Positions 1-9,413 are shown, counted from the stretch's first letter. The stretch: 64,000 nucleotides of DNA from Cellulosimicrobium arenosum (GCF_014837295.1 NZ_JACYHB010000015.1:1-64000); one strand, 5' to 3'. Translations and numbers: made by a program. The notes: generated from the letters alone by a model not told the origin.

Positions 1-152
1 GATGCTCCGTTCGAGGGTGCTGTGGAAGGTTCACTCGAAGGATCACGCGGTGGCCGCTCTACGTCGCGTCGAACGACGACGCCGACGAACCCGACGACCG
101 CGCTACACCACTATCAGGGACTCAACTGTCGGACCAGTCTGACGAGACGTAG
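1..152 (+). other. possible 3' tail of a gene entering from the left
   Basis: A plus-strand frame is open from the window edge to a TAG at 150-152. Its middle part (about 50-105) uses mostly G/C third positions and encodes an acidic tail rich in Asp, as expected for the end of an actinobacterial gene, but the first 50 bases are less convincing. No domain can be named from so short a piece. It may equally be non-coding. The following 42 bases lead directly into the promoter of the next gene. Confidence 0.2.
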
Positions 153-182
153 GCACATGTTCGGCGGCGGCGGGGTTCCGCG

Positions 183-188
183 TAGCCT
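183..188 (+). promoter_or_regulatory. -10 box of a probable leaderless transcript
   Basis: TAGCCT fits the actinobacterial -10 consensus TANNNT and lies exactly 6 bases before the ATG at 195. No Shine-Dalgarno sequence is visible in between, so the mRNA probably starts at the start codon. The -35 is not clear. Confidence 0.5.
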
Positions 189-194
189 GCTGGG

Positions 195-1370
195 ATGACT
201 TCGCGTGAGGTTCTCTGTCGGCGTGGTGACGACGTGCCCGGCTCGCTGTCGCCCGCGACGGTCGTCGTCGCGGCCGGGCGGCCCGAGCGGTCGCAGGGCG
301 CGCCCGTGAACCCGCCGATCGTGCTGTCGTCGACCTACGTCTCCCAGGGCGTACAAGGACCCGGAGAGTTCCTGTACGCCCGGATGGACACCGAGACCTG
401 GCATCCGTTCGAGGAAGCGTTGGCCACGCTCGAGGGTTCACCGGTGCCCGCCGTGGCCTTCGCGTCGGGCATGGCGGGGATCGCCGCCATCTTCTCGTTC
501 GTGCCCGCGGGTGGGGTCGTCGTCGTCCCGCGCCACGCCTACCAGGTGACCCTCGGCTTCGCCGACGACCTCGCGCAGCGCGCGGGCGTCGACATCAGAC
601 GCGTCGACGTGGCGGACACGGACCAGGTCGTCGCGGCGCTCGACGGCGCGTCGCTCCTGCTGGTCGAGTCGCCCACGAACCCCATGCTCGAGGTCGCGGA
701 CCTGCCCGTGCTGCTCGCGGAGGCCCGACGGCGCGGGGTGCTGACCGCGGTCGACAACACGTTCGCGACCCCGCTCGTCCAGCGACCGCTCGAGCACGGG
801 GCCGACCTCGTCGTGCACTCCGTGACGAAGTACCTCGCAGGCCACTCGGACGTGGTCCTGGGCGCCGTGGTCGCGGCGTCGGACGAGCTCGCGCAGCGCG
901 TGCGCGCCTACCGAACGCTGCACGGCGCGATCCCGGGCCCGTTCGAGATCTGGCTCGCGCTGCGGGGGCTGCGCACGCTCGCGCTGCGCGTCGAGCGCTC
1001 GCAGGCGAACGCCGCCGAGCTGGCGAGACGTCTCGCCGTGCACCCGGCCGTCGTCGACGTCCGTCACCCGAGCCTGCCCGACGATCCCGGCCACGAGGTC
1101 GCGGCGCGGACCATGTCGGGCTTCGGGTCGGTCATCGGCCTGCGCCCCTTCGGCGGCCGCGAGGCCGCGGACGCCGTCGTCGCCGCCGTGCGGCTGTGGG
1201 TCCCGGCCACGAGCCTCGGCGGCGTCGAGTCCAGTCTCGAGCGCCGCCGTCGCTTCCCCACGGAGTCGGTCACCGTACCCGAGGACCTCCTGCGGCTGTC
1301 TGTCGGCGTCGAGGACGTCGAGGACCTGTGGAGCGACCTGGACCAGGCGTTGCGCTCAGCCGGCCGATAG
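195..1370 (+). CDS. PLP-dependent Cys/Met transsulfuration enzyme (cystathionine gamma-synthase/lyase family)
   Basis: This 391-residue protein belongs to the Cys/Met metabolism PLP enzyme family, which interconverts cysteine, homocysteine and methionine precursors in the cytoplasm. The Schiff-base lysine is K212 in the motif [10 protein letters not shown], the phosphate-contacting Tyr and Arg are in YARMD (61-65), and the cofactor Asp is in AVDNTF (187). Length and domain order match the family (about 380-400 residues). The ATG at 195 is chosen because it begins a good N-terminus and sits 6 bases after a TANNNT box. Sequence alone does not separate gamma-synthase from gamma-lyase or methionine gamma-lyase, so no symbol is given. 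The gene stands alone; the next gene on the same strand begins 145 bases later with its own promoter. Confidence 0.9.
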   Translation: MTSREVLCRRGDDVPGSLSPATVVVAAGRPERSQGAPVNPPIVLSSTYVSQGVQGPGEFLYARMDTETWHPFEEALATLEGSPVPAVAFASGMAGIAAIFSFVPAGGVVVVPRHAYQVTLGFADDLAQRAGVDIRRVDVADTDQVVAALDGASLLLVESPTNPMLEVADLPVLLAEARRRGVLTAVDNTFATPLVQRPLEHGADLVVHSVTKYLAGHSDVVLGAVVAASDELAQRVRAYRTLHGAIPGPFEIWLALRGLRTLALRVERSQANAAELARRLAVHPAVVDVRHPSLPDDPGHEVAARTMSGFGSVIGLRPFGGREAADAVVAAVRLWVPATSLGGVESSLERRRRFPTESVTVPEDLLRLSVGVEDVEDLWSDLDQALRSAGR

Positions 1371-1503
1371 GTCGGGGTCCCACCGAGGGATCCGTCGAGG
1401 CCTCGTCGCTCCTCGCCGGCACGCGGGACGGCGTGACTCTTCAGCGGCCTTTTCGTGACCTGATCGAGGCTTGCGCCAGACGACGTTCACGGGCCTACCT
1501 GGG

Positions 1504-1509
1504 TACGAT
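1504..1509 (+). promoter_or_regulatory. -10 box of a probable leaderless transcript
   Basis: TACGAT lies 6 bases upstream of the ATG at 1516, with no ribosome binding site between. It supports 1516 rather than the upstream GTG/ATG candidates (from 1471) as the true start of the lipoprotein. Confidence 0.45.
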
Positions 1510-1515
1510 CGACGG

Positions 1516-2283
1516 ATGGACACGATGCGACTGGTGTGGGAGAGGTCAGCAGTGCGGCGGCCTTCCCGGGGCTCGCGCTCGCCACGGCGCCGGGCCCTGC
1601 CCGCGCTGCTCGGTGCGGTCGGCCTCGTGCTCACGCTGGGCGCGTGCGGTGGGGATGGACCCGACGACACCGAGACGGTCACGGTGACCAGCGAGGTCAC
1701 GCCCGAACCGTCGGACGACGACACCGCGACCGACGAGTCCTCGCCCACGGACGAGGGCACCGACGACGACGGGTCGACCGACGGTGACGAGACCTCGGGC
1801 GAGACCGGGGACGACGACGCCGAGGCGCCCGTCCCGTTCCCCGCGAACACCGACCCGGACACCGAGGACCCGTCCTCCGGGGCCATGCTCACGGTCACGG
1901 ACGTCCGCACCGGCCATCACGACGGCTACGACCGCGTGGTGTTCGAGCTCGACGGCGAGGGCACCCCCGGGTGGCGTGTCGAGTACGTCGGCTCCCCCGC
2001 CGACGACGGCAGCGGCAGTCCCGTCGACATCGACGGCGACACGTTCGTGCAGGTCAGCATCTCCGGCAGCGGGTACCCGACGGACACCGGGGTCGACGAG
2101 TACTCGGGCCCCGACCCGGTCGAGGCCACGGACTCCGGCGTGATCGAGGAGGTCAGGCTGCGCGGTGTGTTCGAGGGCTACACCCAGGCGTTCATCGGTG
2201 TCGACGACGGACCCCGACCCTTCCGCGCCTTCCTGCTCGAGGACCCCACGCGGGTCGTGGTGGACGTCCGCGACGACGGCTGA
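1516..2283 (+). CDS. AMIN-like domain lipoprotein
   Basis: A 255-residue secreted lipoprotein. After a basic N-terminus and a hydrophobic stretch there is a lipobox LGAC with the lipidated Cys at residue 44. Residues 48-120 are a low-complexity linker of Asp, Glu, Ser and Thr. The folded C-terminal domain (about 120-255) resembles the AMIN-like domain found in actinobacterial cell-envelope lipoproteins, with motifs such as YDRVVFELDG and a final RVVVDVR strand. AMIN-type domains are thought to bind peptidoglycan or envelope polymers; its exact role is unknown. It converges on gpsA with only 2 bases between the stop codons. The longer frame starting at 1471 would put residues without signal character in front of the basic region, so I prefer 1516. 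Confidence 0.8.
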   Translation: MDTMRLVWERSAVRRPSRGSRSPRRRALPALLGAVGLVLTLGACGGDGPDDTETVTVTSEVTPEPSDDDTATDESSPTDEGTDDDGSTDGDETSGETGDDDAEAPVPFPANTDPDTEDPSSGAMLTVTDVRTGHHDGYDRVVFELDGEGTPGWRVEYVGSPADDGSGSPVDIDGDTFVQVSISGSGYPTDTGVDEYSGPDPVEATDSGVIEEVRLRGVFEGYTQAFIGVDDGPRPFRAFLLEDPTRVVVDVRDDG

Positions 2284-2285
2284 TC

Positions 2286-3311
2286 TCAGCCCTCCGCCGA
2301 GAGCCCTTCCGCCTTCTGCGGCCGGGACAGCAGCCCCCGCGCCATCTCGTCGACCGGCATGCCCTCGTGCAGGACGGCGACCACGCCGGCCGTGATCGGC
2401 ACGTCGACCCCGGTCGAGCGTGCGAGCTCGAGCACGGAACGGCAGGACTTCACGCCCTCCGCCGTCCCGCCCGTCGCCGCGACGGCCTCGTCGAGGCTCA
2501 TCCCCTGACCGATGTGCTTGCCGAGCGTGTGGTTGCGCGACAGCGGCGAGGAGCACGTCGCGACGAGGTCCCCCATGCCCGCGAGGCCGGAGAACGTCTC
2601 GGCGTCCGCGCCCAGCGCTCGTCCGAGCCTCGTGATCTCCACGAGACCGCGCGTGATCACCGTCGCGGTCGTGTTGTAGCCGAAACCCCGCCCCTGGGCG
2701 ATCCCCACCGCGAGCGCGATGACGTTCTTCACCGCGCCGCACAGCTCGACGCCCACGACGTCGGTGTTGGTGTACGGCCGGAAGTAGGACGACGAGCACG
2801 CCGCGGCGACGCGACGCGCGACGTCCTCGTCGATGCACGAGACGACCGTCGCGGTCGGCTGGCGGTGCGCGATCTCGCGCGCGAGGTTGGGCCCGGACAC
2901 GACGGCCACGCGCTCGGGTGCGATCCCCAGCGCCTCGACGACGACCTCGCTCATCCGGCGGTCCGTGCCCAGCTCGACGCCCTTCATGAGCGAGACGACG
3001 ACGGCGTCCGGCCCGACGAGCGGACGTAGCTCGGTCAGCGTCGCGCGCGCGACCTGGGACGGGACGGCCACGACCACGAGATCCGCGCGGTCCAGGGCGG
3101 CACGTGGGTCGGTGGTGGCGCGGATACCGGCGGGCAGCTCGATGCCCGGGAGGCGCTTGTCGTTGCGCCGCTCGGTGTTGACCTGGTCCGCGACGTCGGC
3201 GTCCCGACCCCAGAGCCGCACCTCGCACCCGGCGTCGGCGAGGACGGACGCGAACGTCGTCCCCCAGCTGCCGGACCCGAGGACGGCAGCGACGGTCGGT
3301 GCCGCGCTCAC
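2286..3311 (-). CDS. gpsA: NAD(P)-dependent glycerol-3-phosphate dehydrogenase
   Basis: A 341-residue enzyme that reduces dihydroxyacetone phosphate to sn-glycerol 3-phosphate for phospholipid synthesis. The Rossmann dinucleotide motif GSGSWGT is at residues 12-18, followed by the family motifs SLMKGVELG and LCGAVKNV containing the active-site lysines. Length matches the family (330-345). The GTG at 3311 is chosen because its GTGA overlaps the TGA of plsC by 4 bases, the usual sign of translational coupling, and because the Rossmann fold begins directly after it; a longer frame upstream is the shadow of plsC. The two genes together supply and first-acylate glycerol 3-phosphate. Confidence 0.96.
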   Translation of the reverse strand: MSAAPTVAAVLGSGSWGTTFASVLADAGCEVRLWGRDADVADQVNTERRNDKRLPGIELPAGIRATTDPRAALDRADLVVVAVPSQVARATLTELRPLVGPDAVVVSLMKGVELGTDRRMSEVVVEALGIAPERVAVVSGPNLAREIAHRQPTATVVSCIDEDVARRVAAACSSSYFRPYTNTDVVGVELCGAVKNVIALAVGIAQGRGFGYNTTATVITRGLVEITRLGRALGADAETFSGLAGMGDLVATCSSPLSRNHTLGKHIGQGMSLDEAVAATGGTAEGVKSCRSVLELARSTGVDVPITAGVVAVLHEGMPVDEMARGLLSRPQKAEGLSAEG

Positions 3312-4027
3312 GCGTCGCGCTCCGGCTTCTTGCGCAGGTCGAACGGTTCCACCGGGGGCTCCTCGCCGCGGATCTCCGCGAGCTGGGCGGTGATGGCGGC
3401 CATGATGCGTGCCGTCGCCTCGCGCAGCGTCGCCGTGTCCTGCGGGCGGTCGTACAGGTCGGACAGGTCGACGGGGGTGCCGGCGTGCACCGCGACGTGC
3501 TTGCGCGGGATCGGCTTGAACACCTTGCCGTACGGCGCGAGCAGGTCCTGGGCGCCCCACTGCGCGATCGGCACGACGGGCGCACGGCTGGTCAGCGCGA
3601 GCCGCGCGACGCCGGTCTTGCCGACCATGGGCCACAGGCCCGGGTCACGCGTGAGCGTGCCCTCGGGGAAGAAGACGACGCACTCGCCCGCGTCGAGCTG
3701 GGCGGTCGAGTCCACGAGCGACTGGGCAGCACCCTTGGTCCCCCGGTGCACGGGGATCATGCCCGTGCCGGTCAGGATCTTGCCCAGGACCGGCACGTCC
3801 CAGAGCGACGACTTCGCCGTGATCTTCGGCGCACGCCCCTGGTCGTACAGGTAGTGCGCGAGCGTGATCGGGTCGACCTGGGTGACGTGGTTCGCCGCGG
3901 CGATGAAGCCGGAGGCCGGGAGGTTCTCGGTCCCGCGCCAGTCACGTCGGGTGATCGCGAAGAGGAGCGGTCGCAGGACGGAGGCCAGGGCGCGGTACGC
4001 GCGCGGGGTCTGGGGCGGGGTCGACAC
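3308..4027 (-). CDS. 1-acyl-sn-glycerol-3-phosphate acyltransferase (PlsC family)
   Basis: A 239-residue membrane-associated acyltransferase of glycerophospholipid synthesis. The catalytic HX4D motif is NHVTQVD (H47, D52) and the substrate-binding FPEGT motif is at 120-124. It overlaps gpsA by 4 bases. Two GTG codons (4033 and 4027) could start it; 4027 gives VSTPPQ and lies 8 bases after a TAGGCT -10 box (4036-4041), so I prefer it. A much longer open frame upstream has no family similarity. murA normally lies immediately upstream in actinobacteria; here a two-component system separates them. Assignment as plsC versus another lyso-acyltransferase of the same family is not certain, hence no symbol. 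Confidence 0.92.
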   Translation of the reverse strand: MSTPPQTPRAYRALASVLRPLLFAITRRDWRGTENLPASGFIAAANHVTQVDPITLAHYLYDQGRAPKITAKSSLWDVPVLGKILTGTGMIPVHRGTKGAAQSLVDSTAQLDAGECVVFFPEGTLTRDPGLWPMVGKTGVARLALTSRAPVVPIAQWGAQDLLAPYGKVFKPIPRKHVAVHAGTPVDLSDLYDRPQDTATLREATARIMAAITAQLAEIRGEEPPVEPFDLRKKPERDA

Positions 4028-4088
4028 GAGCACCGAGCCTACCGGTAGGAGCCGCACCGTCGGGATCCCCCGGCGGGCGACGGCGGCC

Positions 4089-4694
4089 TCAGATCCAGCC
4101 GTGCCGACGTGCGACGTGCACCGCCTCGTGCCGGTTCGCGGCACCCAGCTTCGCCGCCGCCGACGAGAGGTAGTTGCGCACCGTACCCGGCGCGAGATGG
4201 GCACGGTGGGCGATCTCCTCGACCGGTGCGCCACCGGCGGCGAGCTCCAGGACGTCGGCCTCGCGCTCGGTCAGCGGACTCTCACCGGCGGCGACGGCCT
4301 CCGCGGCGAGCTCGGGGTCGACGTACCGGCCGCCGTCGTGCACCGTCCGTACGACGTCCGCGAGGACGCGCGCGGAGACGGTCTTCGGCAGGAACCCCCG
4401 CGCTCCCGCCTCCAGCGCGCGCTTGAGATAGCCCGGCCGGCCGTGGCTCGTGACGACGACCACCCCGCACGCCGGCAGCTCGACTCCGAGGCGGCGCGCG
4501 ACCTCGACACCGTCGAGCCCCGGCATCTGCAGGTCGAGCACGGCGATGTCGGGCTCGTACCTCGTCGCAGCGGCGACGGCCTCCGGACCGGACGCGGCGA
4601 CCCCGACGACGTCGAGGTCGTCCTCGAGCGCGAGCAGGGACGCGACCGCGTCACGGATCAGGGTCTCGTCGTCGGCCAGCAGGATGCGGATCAC
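4089..4694 (-). CDS. NarL/LuxR-family response regulator (DesR-like)
   Basis: A 201-residue transcription factor with an N-terminal receiver domain (residues 1-115) whose phospho-acceptor is D54 in AVLDLQMPG, preceded by the acidic pair D8/D9 and followed by T/S83 and K104 positions typical of receivers. The C-terminal LuxR helix-turn-helix (about 137-200) contains LTEREADVLELAAGG and a recognition helix near LAPGTVRNYLSSA. Its ATG overlaps the TGA of the upstream kinase gene in an ATGA junction, so the two are co-translated. The pair resembles Bacillus DesK/DesR, which senses membrane fluidity, but no desaturase gene lies next to it, so the signal and regulon are unknown. Confidence 0.93.
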   Translation of the reverse strand: MIRILLADDETLIRDAVASLLALEDDLDVVGVAASGPEAVAAATRYEPDIAVLDLQMPGLDGVEVARRLGVELPACGVVVVTSHGRPGYLKRALEAGARGFLPKTVSARVLADVVRTVHDGGRYVDPELAAEAVAAGESPLTEREADVLELAAGGAPVEEIAHRAHLAPGTVRNYLSSAAAKLGAANRHEAVHVARRHGWI

Positions 4695-6010
4695 GGGCGG
4701 TCCTTCGTCGTCGGGCCTGGGACGGGAAGGGCCAGGTCGTCCGCTCGCCCCGGGCCGGACGTGCCCACCACGGGGGCACGACGGTCCGGGACGCGGGCGA
4801 CGAGACCGAACCGGTCGCCGTCGCTCCAGGTCTCGATCCTGCCGCCCGCACCGTCGAGCCGTTCAGCGAGGCCGACCAGTCCAGAGCCCCGCCCCGCGAC
4901 CGCGCCCACCGGGACGCCGTCGTTCACGACCTCGACGACGCTCGACGCGTCGTCGCGGTGCAGCGTGATCGTGCAGGACCGCGCGTCCGAGTGCCGCACG
5001 ACGTTCGTCACGGCCTCCCGCACGGCCCAGGCCAGCGCCTCCTGCGCCTGTGCCCCCACCGGCGTCCCCTCGCCGTGCACCGTGGTGTCGATCCCGGCGG
5101 AGCGCAGCACGCTGCGCGCGCCCGCGAGCTCGGCCGGGAGGTCGGTCGCGCGGTAGCCGGCCACGACGGCACGCACCTCGCGCAGCGCGTCCTGCGCGAT
5201 ACGCCGCACCTCGAGCATCTGCTCCTCCGCGCCCGGCCGCCCGCGGGAAGCCAGCTCCGCGGCGAGCTCGCTCTTGACGGCGACCACGGACAGCGTGCGC
5301 CCGAACACGTCGTGGAGGTCGCGCGAGAAGCGCAGCCGCTCCTCGGCGACGGCGAGACGCGCGTGCACGACGCGATGGCGCTCCTGCTCCCACACGACGC
5401 CGAGCATCCACACCGACACGCGGTAGGAGCCGAAGATCGCGACGAGCATGAGTGCGGTCGAGAGCCCGAGCCCGACCGCCATCCCGGCGCTCGTCGCGGT
5501 GATGGGACCGGTCCCGACCCACACGGAGCATCCCGTGCCCGCGGAGAGCACGAGCCCGAGGAGCGCGAGCCGGCGGAACGACAGGAGCGGGACCGCCGCC
5601 AGCGTGCCGAACCCGAGCCCCAGGAGCAGGGCGTAGTAGCGCGAGCTGGCGACGACGTCCTCGGGCGACCCGACCGGGAACGTCCAGAACCCGAGGACCC
5701 CGACGGCGAGCGAGAGGATCGCGAGCGCGGCCAGGAGTGTCCGACGCGGGACCTGACCGCCGAGGAAGTGCGAGATCCCGGCACGCAGCGACGCGAGGCA
5801 CACGGCCGTGTGCGCGAGGACGAGGACGAGCCAGACGCCGAGGGTGTCGCGCGAGAACGTCGGGTCGACCCCGACGAGCGCGAGAGCGAGCAGCGGCTCG
5901 GACCCGGAGATGAGATACAGCGACCAGCGCGTGTAGGTGTCGAACCGTTCGGGCGCGGTCCGACGGGACCACACCTCGAGGAAGGTCCGGGGTCTGCTGC
6001 GCACGGGCAC
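4691..6010 (-). CDS. DesK-type membrane sensor histidine kinase
   Basis: A 439-residue sensor kinase. Residues 30-205 contain about six hydrophobic segments and no obvious extracellular domain. A short coiled segment leads to a HisKA_3 dimerisation domain with the phosphorylated H233 in SRDLHDVFGRTL, and a C-terminal HATPase_c domain with N and G boxes (AVREAVTNVVRHS, GRGSGLVGLAERL). This is the NarX/DesK class that pairs with LuxR-type regulators, and it overlaps its cognate regulator gene by 4 bases. Two GTG starts (6010, 6004) are possible; a CAGGCT box 7 bases before 6004 would suit a leaderless message starting there. The pair is inserted between murA and plsC. Confidence 0.92.
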   Translation of the reverse strand: MPVRSRPRTFLEVWSRRTAPERFDTYTRWSLYLISGSEPLLALALVGVDPTFSRDTLGVWLVLVLAHTAVCLASLRAGISHFLGGQVPRRTLLAALAILSLAVGVLGFWTFPVGSPEDVVASSRYYALLLGLGFGTLAAVPLLSFRRLALLGLVLSAGTGCSVWVGTGPITATSAGMAVGLGLSTALMLVAIFGSYRVSVWMLGVVWEQERHRVVHARLAVAEERLRFSRDLHDVFGRTLSVVAVKSELAAELASRGRPGAEEQMLEVRRIAQDALREVRAVVAGYRATDLPAELAGARSVLRSAGIDTTVHGEGTPVGAQAQEALAWAVREAVTNVVRHSDARSCTITLHRDDASSVVEVVNDGVPVGAVAGRGSGLVGLAERLDGAGGRIETWSDGDRFGLVARVPDRRAPVVGTSGPGRADDLALPVPGPTTKDRP

Positions 6011-6098
6011 CAGCCTGTCACGGACGGCGGCCCGCAGGCCGTGACAGGCGTCACGACCTCCGGGCCGCCGTCGGGACGCGGCGGGTGCGAGCAGCCGC

Positions 6099-7415
6099 TC
6101 AGTCGCGGCTGACGTCGGCGCCGAGGGCGACGAGCTTGTCCTGGAAGTTCTCGTACCCGCGGTCGATGAGACTGATGCCCCGCACCGTGGAGGTGCCGTT
6201 CGCGGCGAGCGCGGCGATGAGGTGGGAGAACCCGCCCCGCAGGTCGGGGACCTCGATGTCGGCCGCGGCGAGCGGCGTCGGGCCCGAGATGACGGCCGAG
6301 TGGCGGAAGTTGCGCTGCCCGAACCGGCACGCCCGTCCGCCCAGGCACTCCTTGTAGACCTGGATGTGCGCGCCCATGCCGCGCAGAGCCTCGGTGAACC
6401 CGAACCGGTTCTCGTAGACCGTCTCGTGGACGATCGACAGGCCGGTGGCCTGCGTGAGCGCGACGACGAGCGGCTGCTGCCAGTCGGTCATGAAGCCGGG
6501 GTGCACGTCGGTCTCGAGCACGATCGAGGTCAGGTCGCCGCCGGGGTGCCAGAACCGGATGCCGTCGTCCTGGACGTCGAAGCGGCCGCCGACCTTGCGG
6601 AACGTGTTGAGGAACGTCATCATCTCAGGCTGCGTCGCGCCCTTGACCATGATGTCGCCACCCGTGGCGAGGGCGGCGGACGCCCACGACGCGGCCTCGA
6701 TGCGGTCGCCGAGCGCCGTGTGGTTGTAGCCGTCGAGGCGGTCGACGCCCTCGATGCGGATGACCCGGTCGGTGTCGACCGAGATGATCGCGCCCATCTT
6801 CTGCAGCACCGCGATGAGGTCCATGATCTCGGGCTCGATCGCCGCGTTCGCGAGCTCGGTGATGCCCTCGGCGCGGACGGCGGTCAGGAGCAGCTGCTCG
6901 GTCGCGCCCACCGACGGGTAGGGCAGCTCGATCTTGGTGCCCTGCAGCCGTCGCGGTGCGCGGATGTGGATGCCGTTCTCGCGCTTGTCCACGACCGCGC
7001 CGAACTGGCGCAGGATGTCCAGGTGGTAGTTGATCGGCCGGTCGCCGATCCGGCAGCCGCCGAGGTCGGGGATGAACGCCTCGCCGAGGCGGTGCAGCAG
7101 CGGGCCGCAGAACAGGATCGGGATGCGGCTCGACCCGGCGTGCGCGTCGATGTCCGCGACGTGCGCCGACTCCACGTTCGACGGGTCGAGGTCGAGGATG
7201 CCGGCGTCGGGGTCGGACTTCACGGACACGCCGTGCAGCTCCAGCAGCCCGGTGACTACTCCCACGTCGCGGATCTGCGGCACGTTGCGCAGGACGCTCG
7301 GCGACTCGCCCAGCAACGACGCCACCATCGCCTTGGACACGAAGTTCTTCGCGCCGCGGACGGTGATGGTCCCGTCCAGCGGGGTCCCGCCGTTCACGTA
7401 CAGCACATCGTTCAT
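6099..7415 (-). CDS. murA: UDP-N-acetylglucosamine 1-carboxyvinyltransferase
   Basis: A 438-residue cytoplasmic enzyme that transfers enolpyruvate from PEP to UDP-GlcNAc, the first committed step of peptidoglycan synthesis and the target of fosfomycin. K23/N24 in GAKNFVSK contact the substrate. The catalytic loop is LGGCRIGDRP with C121, so the protein has the fosfomycin-sensitive Cys rather than the Asp of mycobacterial MurA. The ATG at 7415 begins a standard MurA N-terminus; the longer frame adds 27 residues without similarity. It is followed downstream by the two-component pair rather than directly by plsC. Confidence 0.97.
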   Translation of the reverse strand: MNDVLYVNGGTPLDGTITVRGAKNFVSKAMVASLLGESPSVLRNVPQIRDVGVVTGLLELHGVSVKSDPDAGILDLDPSNVESAHVADIDAHAGSSRIPILFCGPLLHRLGEAFIPDLGGCRIGDRPINYHLDILRQFGAVVDKRENGIHIRAPRRLQGTKIELPYPSVGATEQLLLTAVRAEGITELANAAIEPEIMDLIAVLQKMGAIISVDTDRVIRIEGVDRLDGYNHTALGDRIEAASWASAALATGGDIMVKGATQPEMMTFLNTFRKVGGRFDVQDDGIRFWHPGGDLTSIVLETDVHPGFMTDWQQPLVVALTQATGLSIVHETVYENRFGFTEALRGMGAHIQVYKECLGGRACRFGQRNFRHSAVISGPTPLAAADIEVPDLRGGFSHLIAALAANGTSTVRGISLIDRGYENFQDKLVALGADVSRD

Positions 7416-7651
7416 GAGCTCGGATCGCCCTCTCGACAGCAGTTGGTGGTCCAGGTGGAGCGGCGCAGACCGCCCTGCTCCCTGGTGCCCGTACACGGCA
7501 CCCGGAGATTATTCACCTGTTCGGGCGGGCACGACGATCCCGCCTCGCGCCGGACCCGCATCGTGAGACGGTGCTTCCGTCATACGAGAACCTCGTCCCG
7601 GCGGGCTCCACGTTACCCGGCGGTACGCCCCGGCAGGAGCTCACGGCCCCC
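7416..7651 (-). promoter_or_regulatory. murA upstream region with candidate -10 and hairpin
   Basis: This 236-base gap between the adenosine deaminase stop and the murA start holds no convincing gene. On the minus strand a TAATCT hexamer (7508-7513) could be a -10 about 93 bases upstream of murA. Just downstream of it is a short hairpin, GTGCC paired with GGCAC, at about 7485-7501. No strong -35 is seen. Confidence 0.3.
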
Positions 7652-8692
7652 TCAGCCGGCGTCCAGGCCGTAGGACGCGACGTACCGGTCGACCTCCGCG
7701 AGGTACGCGTCGCGCTGCGCGACGCCCAGCCACGAGGCGGCGAACGAGTTCCGTGCCAGCCGCACGACCTCCTCGCACGTCAGGCCGGCGGCCTCGGCGA
7801 GCGCGAGGTAGTTGTCCGCGACATACCCGCCGAAGTACGCGGGATCGTCGGAGTTGACGGTCACGCGCACCCCCGAGCGCAGCAGCCCGACGATCTCCGT
7901 CGCCTTCATGTCGTCGGAGACGAACGAGTTCGAGATCGGGCAGCACGTGAGCCCGAGCCCGCGCTCGAGCAGGACCTCCACGAGCGCCGGGTCCTCCACG
8001 ACGTTCGTGCCGTGGTCCACCCGGTCCACCACGACCTGCTCCAGCACCGTGCGGATGTTGTCGATGCTGCCGGCCTGGTCGATGTCGCAGTGCATCGTCA
8101 GGCGGTAGCCGAGGTCGCGCGCCCGCGCGAACACGGTGGCGAACTTCTCCGGCGGGTTGCCACGCTCGTCCGAGTCCAGCCCGACGCCGAGGATCCGGTC
8201 CCGGAACGGCACCGACGCCTCGAGCGTCTCCGCGGCGCTCTCGGCCGACATGTCGCGCAGGAAGCACAGGATCAGGTGCGCGTCGACGCCGTGCCGTTCC
8301 GGCGCCTCGGCAGCCGCCCGGTGGTAGCCGGTCACGACGGTCTCGAACGGCACACCGCGCGACGTGTGCGCCTGGGGGTCGAAGAACATCTCGACGTGCT
8401 TCACGCCGTCGGCGGCGGCACGCGCGAGGTAGGCGTCGGCGAGCTCGTAGAAGTCGTCCGCCGTCTGCAGCACCTCCATCGCCGGGTAGTAGACCGCGAG
8501 GAAGCTCGCGAGCGAGTCGAACGCGTACGTGGCGCGGACGTCCTCGACGGTCGACTGGCCGATGTCGATCCCGTTGCGGTCCGCGAGGCGCAGCTTGAGG
8601 TCCGGCTCGAGCGTCCCCTCCAGGTGCAGGTGCAGCTCGGCCTTCGGCAGGCCGGTGATGAACTCGCGCGTCGGCGTCGTCGGCAGAGCCAT
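7652..8692 (-). CDS. add: adenosine deaminase
   Basis: A 346-residue purine-salvage enzyme that deaminates adenosine to inosine. The metal-binding HxH is at H21 and H23 in AELHLHLEGT, followed by the substrate-binding MHCDID segment, the catalytic HGTNV histidine and the C-terminal SDDPAYFGG motif with paired aspartates. The start at 8692 is supported by a strong AAGGAG 5 bases upstream. Longer frames upstream include 21 residues of no family resemblance. It could be one of the closely related aminodeoxyfutalosine or adenine deaminases, but motifs and length fit adenosine deaminase best. Confidence 0.92.
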   Translation of the reverse strand: MALPTTPTREFITGLPKAELHLHLEGTLEPDLKLRLADRNGIDIGQSTVEDVRATYAFDSLASFLAVYYPAMEVLQTADDFYELADAYLARAAADGVKHVEMFFDPQAHTSRGVPFETVVTGYHRAAAEAPERHGVDAHLILCFLRDMSAESAAETLEASVPFRDRILGVGLDSDERGNPPEKFATVFARARDLGYRLTMHCDIDQAGSIDNIRTVLEQVVVDRVDHGTNVVEDPALVEVLLERGLGLTCCPISNSFVSDDMKATEIVGLLRSGVRVTVNSDDPAYFGGYVADNYLALAEAAGLTCEEVVRLARNSFAASWLGVAQRDAYLAEVDRYVASYGLDAG

Positions 8693-8790
8693 GGTTCTCC
8701 TTCTCGGGTCGGGTCGTCCTCGCCCATCTTCCCCCCTGCCCGACGCCGGGGTCACCCGAGCGCGAGCGGTGCAGCGCGTCGTCGCGCGGT

Positions 8791-9312
8791 TCAGGAAGAG
8801 GACGCGCGGTCGCGCACCTGGTCGACACCACGGTTGGCGAGCTCGTCCGCGCGCTCGTTGCCCGGATCACCGGCGTGCCCCTTGACCCAGACCCAGCGCA
8901 CCTCGTGCCGCGCCACCTCGGCGTCGAGCGCCTGCCAGAGCTCGACGTTCTTGACCGGCTTCTTGTCGCTGGTGCGCCAGCCGTTGCGCTTCCAGCCGAC
9001 GATCCAGGACGTCATGCCGTTCATGACGTACGACGAGTCGACGTGGAGCGTGACGTCGCACGGCCGGGTGAGCGCACGCAGCCCTTCGATGACGGCGGTC
9101 AGCTCCATCTTGTTGTTGGTCGTCATGGGGTCCCCGCCGAAGAGCTCCCGCTCGCGGCCCTGCGAGCGCATGAGCACGCCCCACCCGCCGACGCCGGGGT
9201 TGCCCTTGCACGCGCCGTCGGTCCACATCTCCACGACGGTCAGGGCGTCCGTCGCCGTGGCACCGCCGTCGATGCGCGGCGTGGTCACGAGGTCGGGCTC
9301 CGAGTCAGGCAC
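8791..9312 (-). CDS. rnhA: ribonuclease HI
   Basis: A 173-residue endonuclease that cuts the RNA strand of RNA:DNA hybrids. The catalytic acidic residues are D32 ([12 protein letters not shown]), E70 (TNNKMELTA), D92 (LHVDSSYV) and D156 ([10 protein letters not shown]). Residues 1-26 are an extra N-terminal extension without obvious structure. The GTG at 9312 lies 6 bases after TAGTGT (9319-9324) with no ribosome binding site, so the message is probably leaderless. Confidence 0.95.
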   Translation of the reverse strand: MPDSEPDLVTTPRIDGGATATDALTVVEMWTDGACKGNPGVGGWGVLMRSQGRERELFGGDPMTTNNKMELTAVIEGLRALTRPCDVTLHVDSSYVMNGMTSWIVGWKRNGWRTSDKKPVKNVELWQALDAEVARHEVRWVWVKGHAGDPGNERADELANRGVDQVRDRASSS

Positions 9313-9318
9313 AAGACC

Positions 9319-9324
9319 ACACTA
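9319..9324 (-). promoter_or_regulatory. -10 box for leaderless rnhA
   Basis: TAGTGT on the minus strand, followed by 6 bases and then the GTG at 9312. Confidence 0.5.
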
Positions 9325-9413
9325 GACGCCGTGGCGAAAGGGTCTCGGCCCGAAAGTCGTCGACGCACGGTGTGTGGTCGGGGGGCGGGCCTCGACGGTG
9401 CGTGACAGCCGGG

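Noticed and set aside
1546-3585. A 679-codon minus-strand frame
   Set aside because: Arg/Ala/Gly-rich translation typical of a shadow frame across gpsA and the lipoprotein gene.
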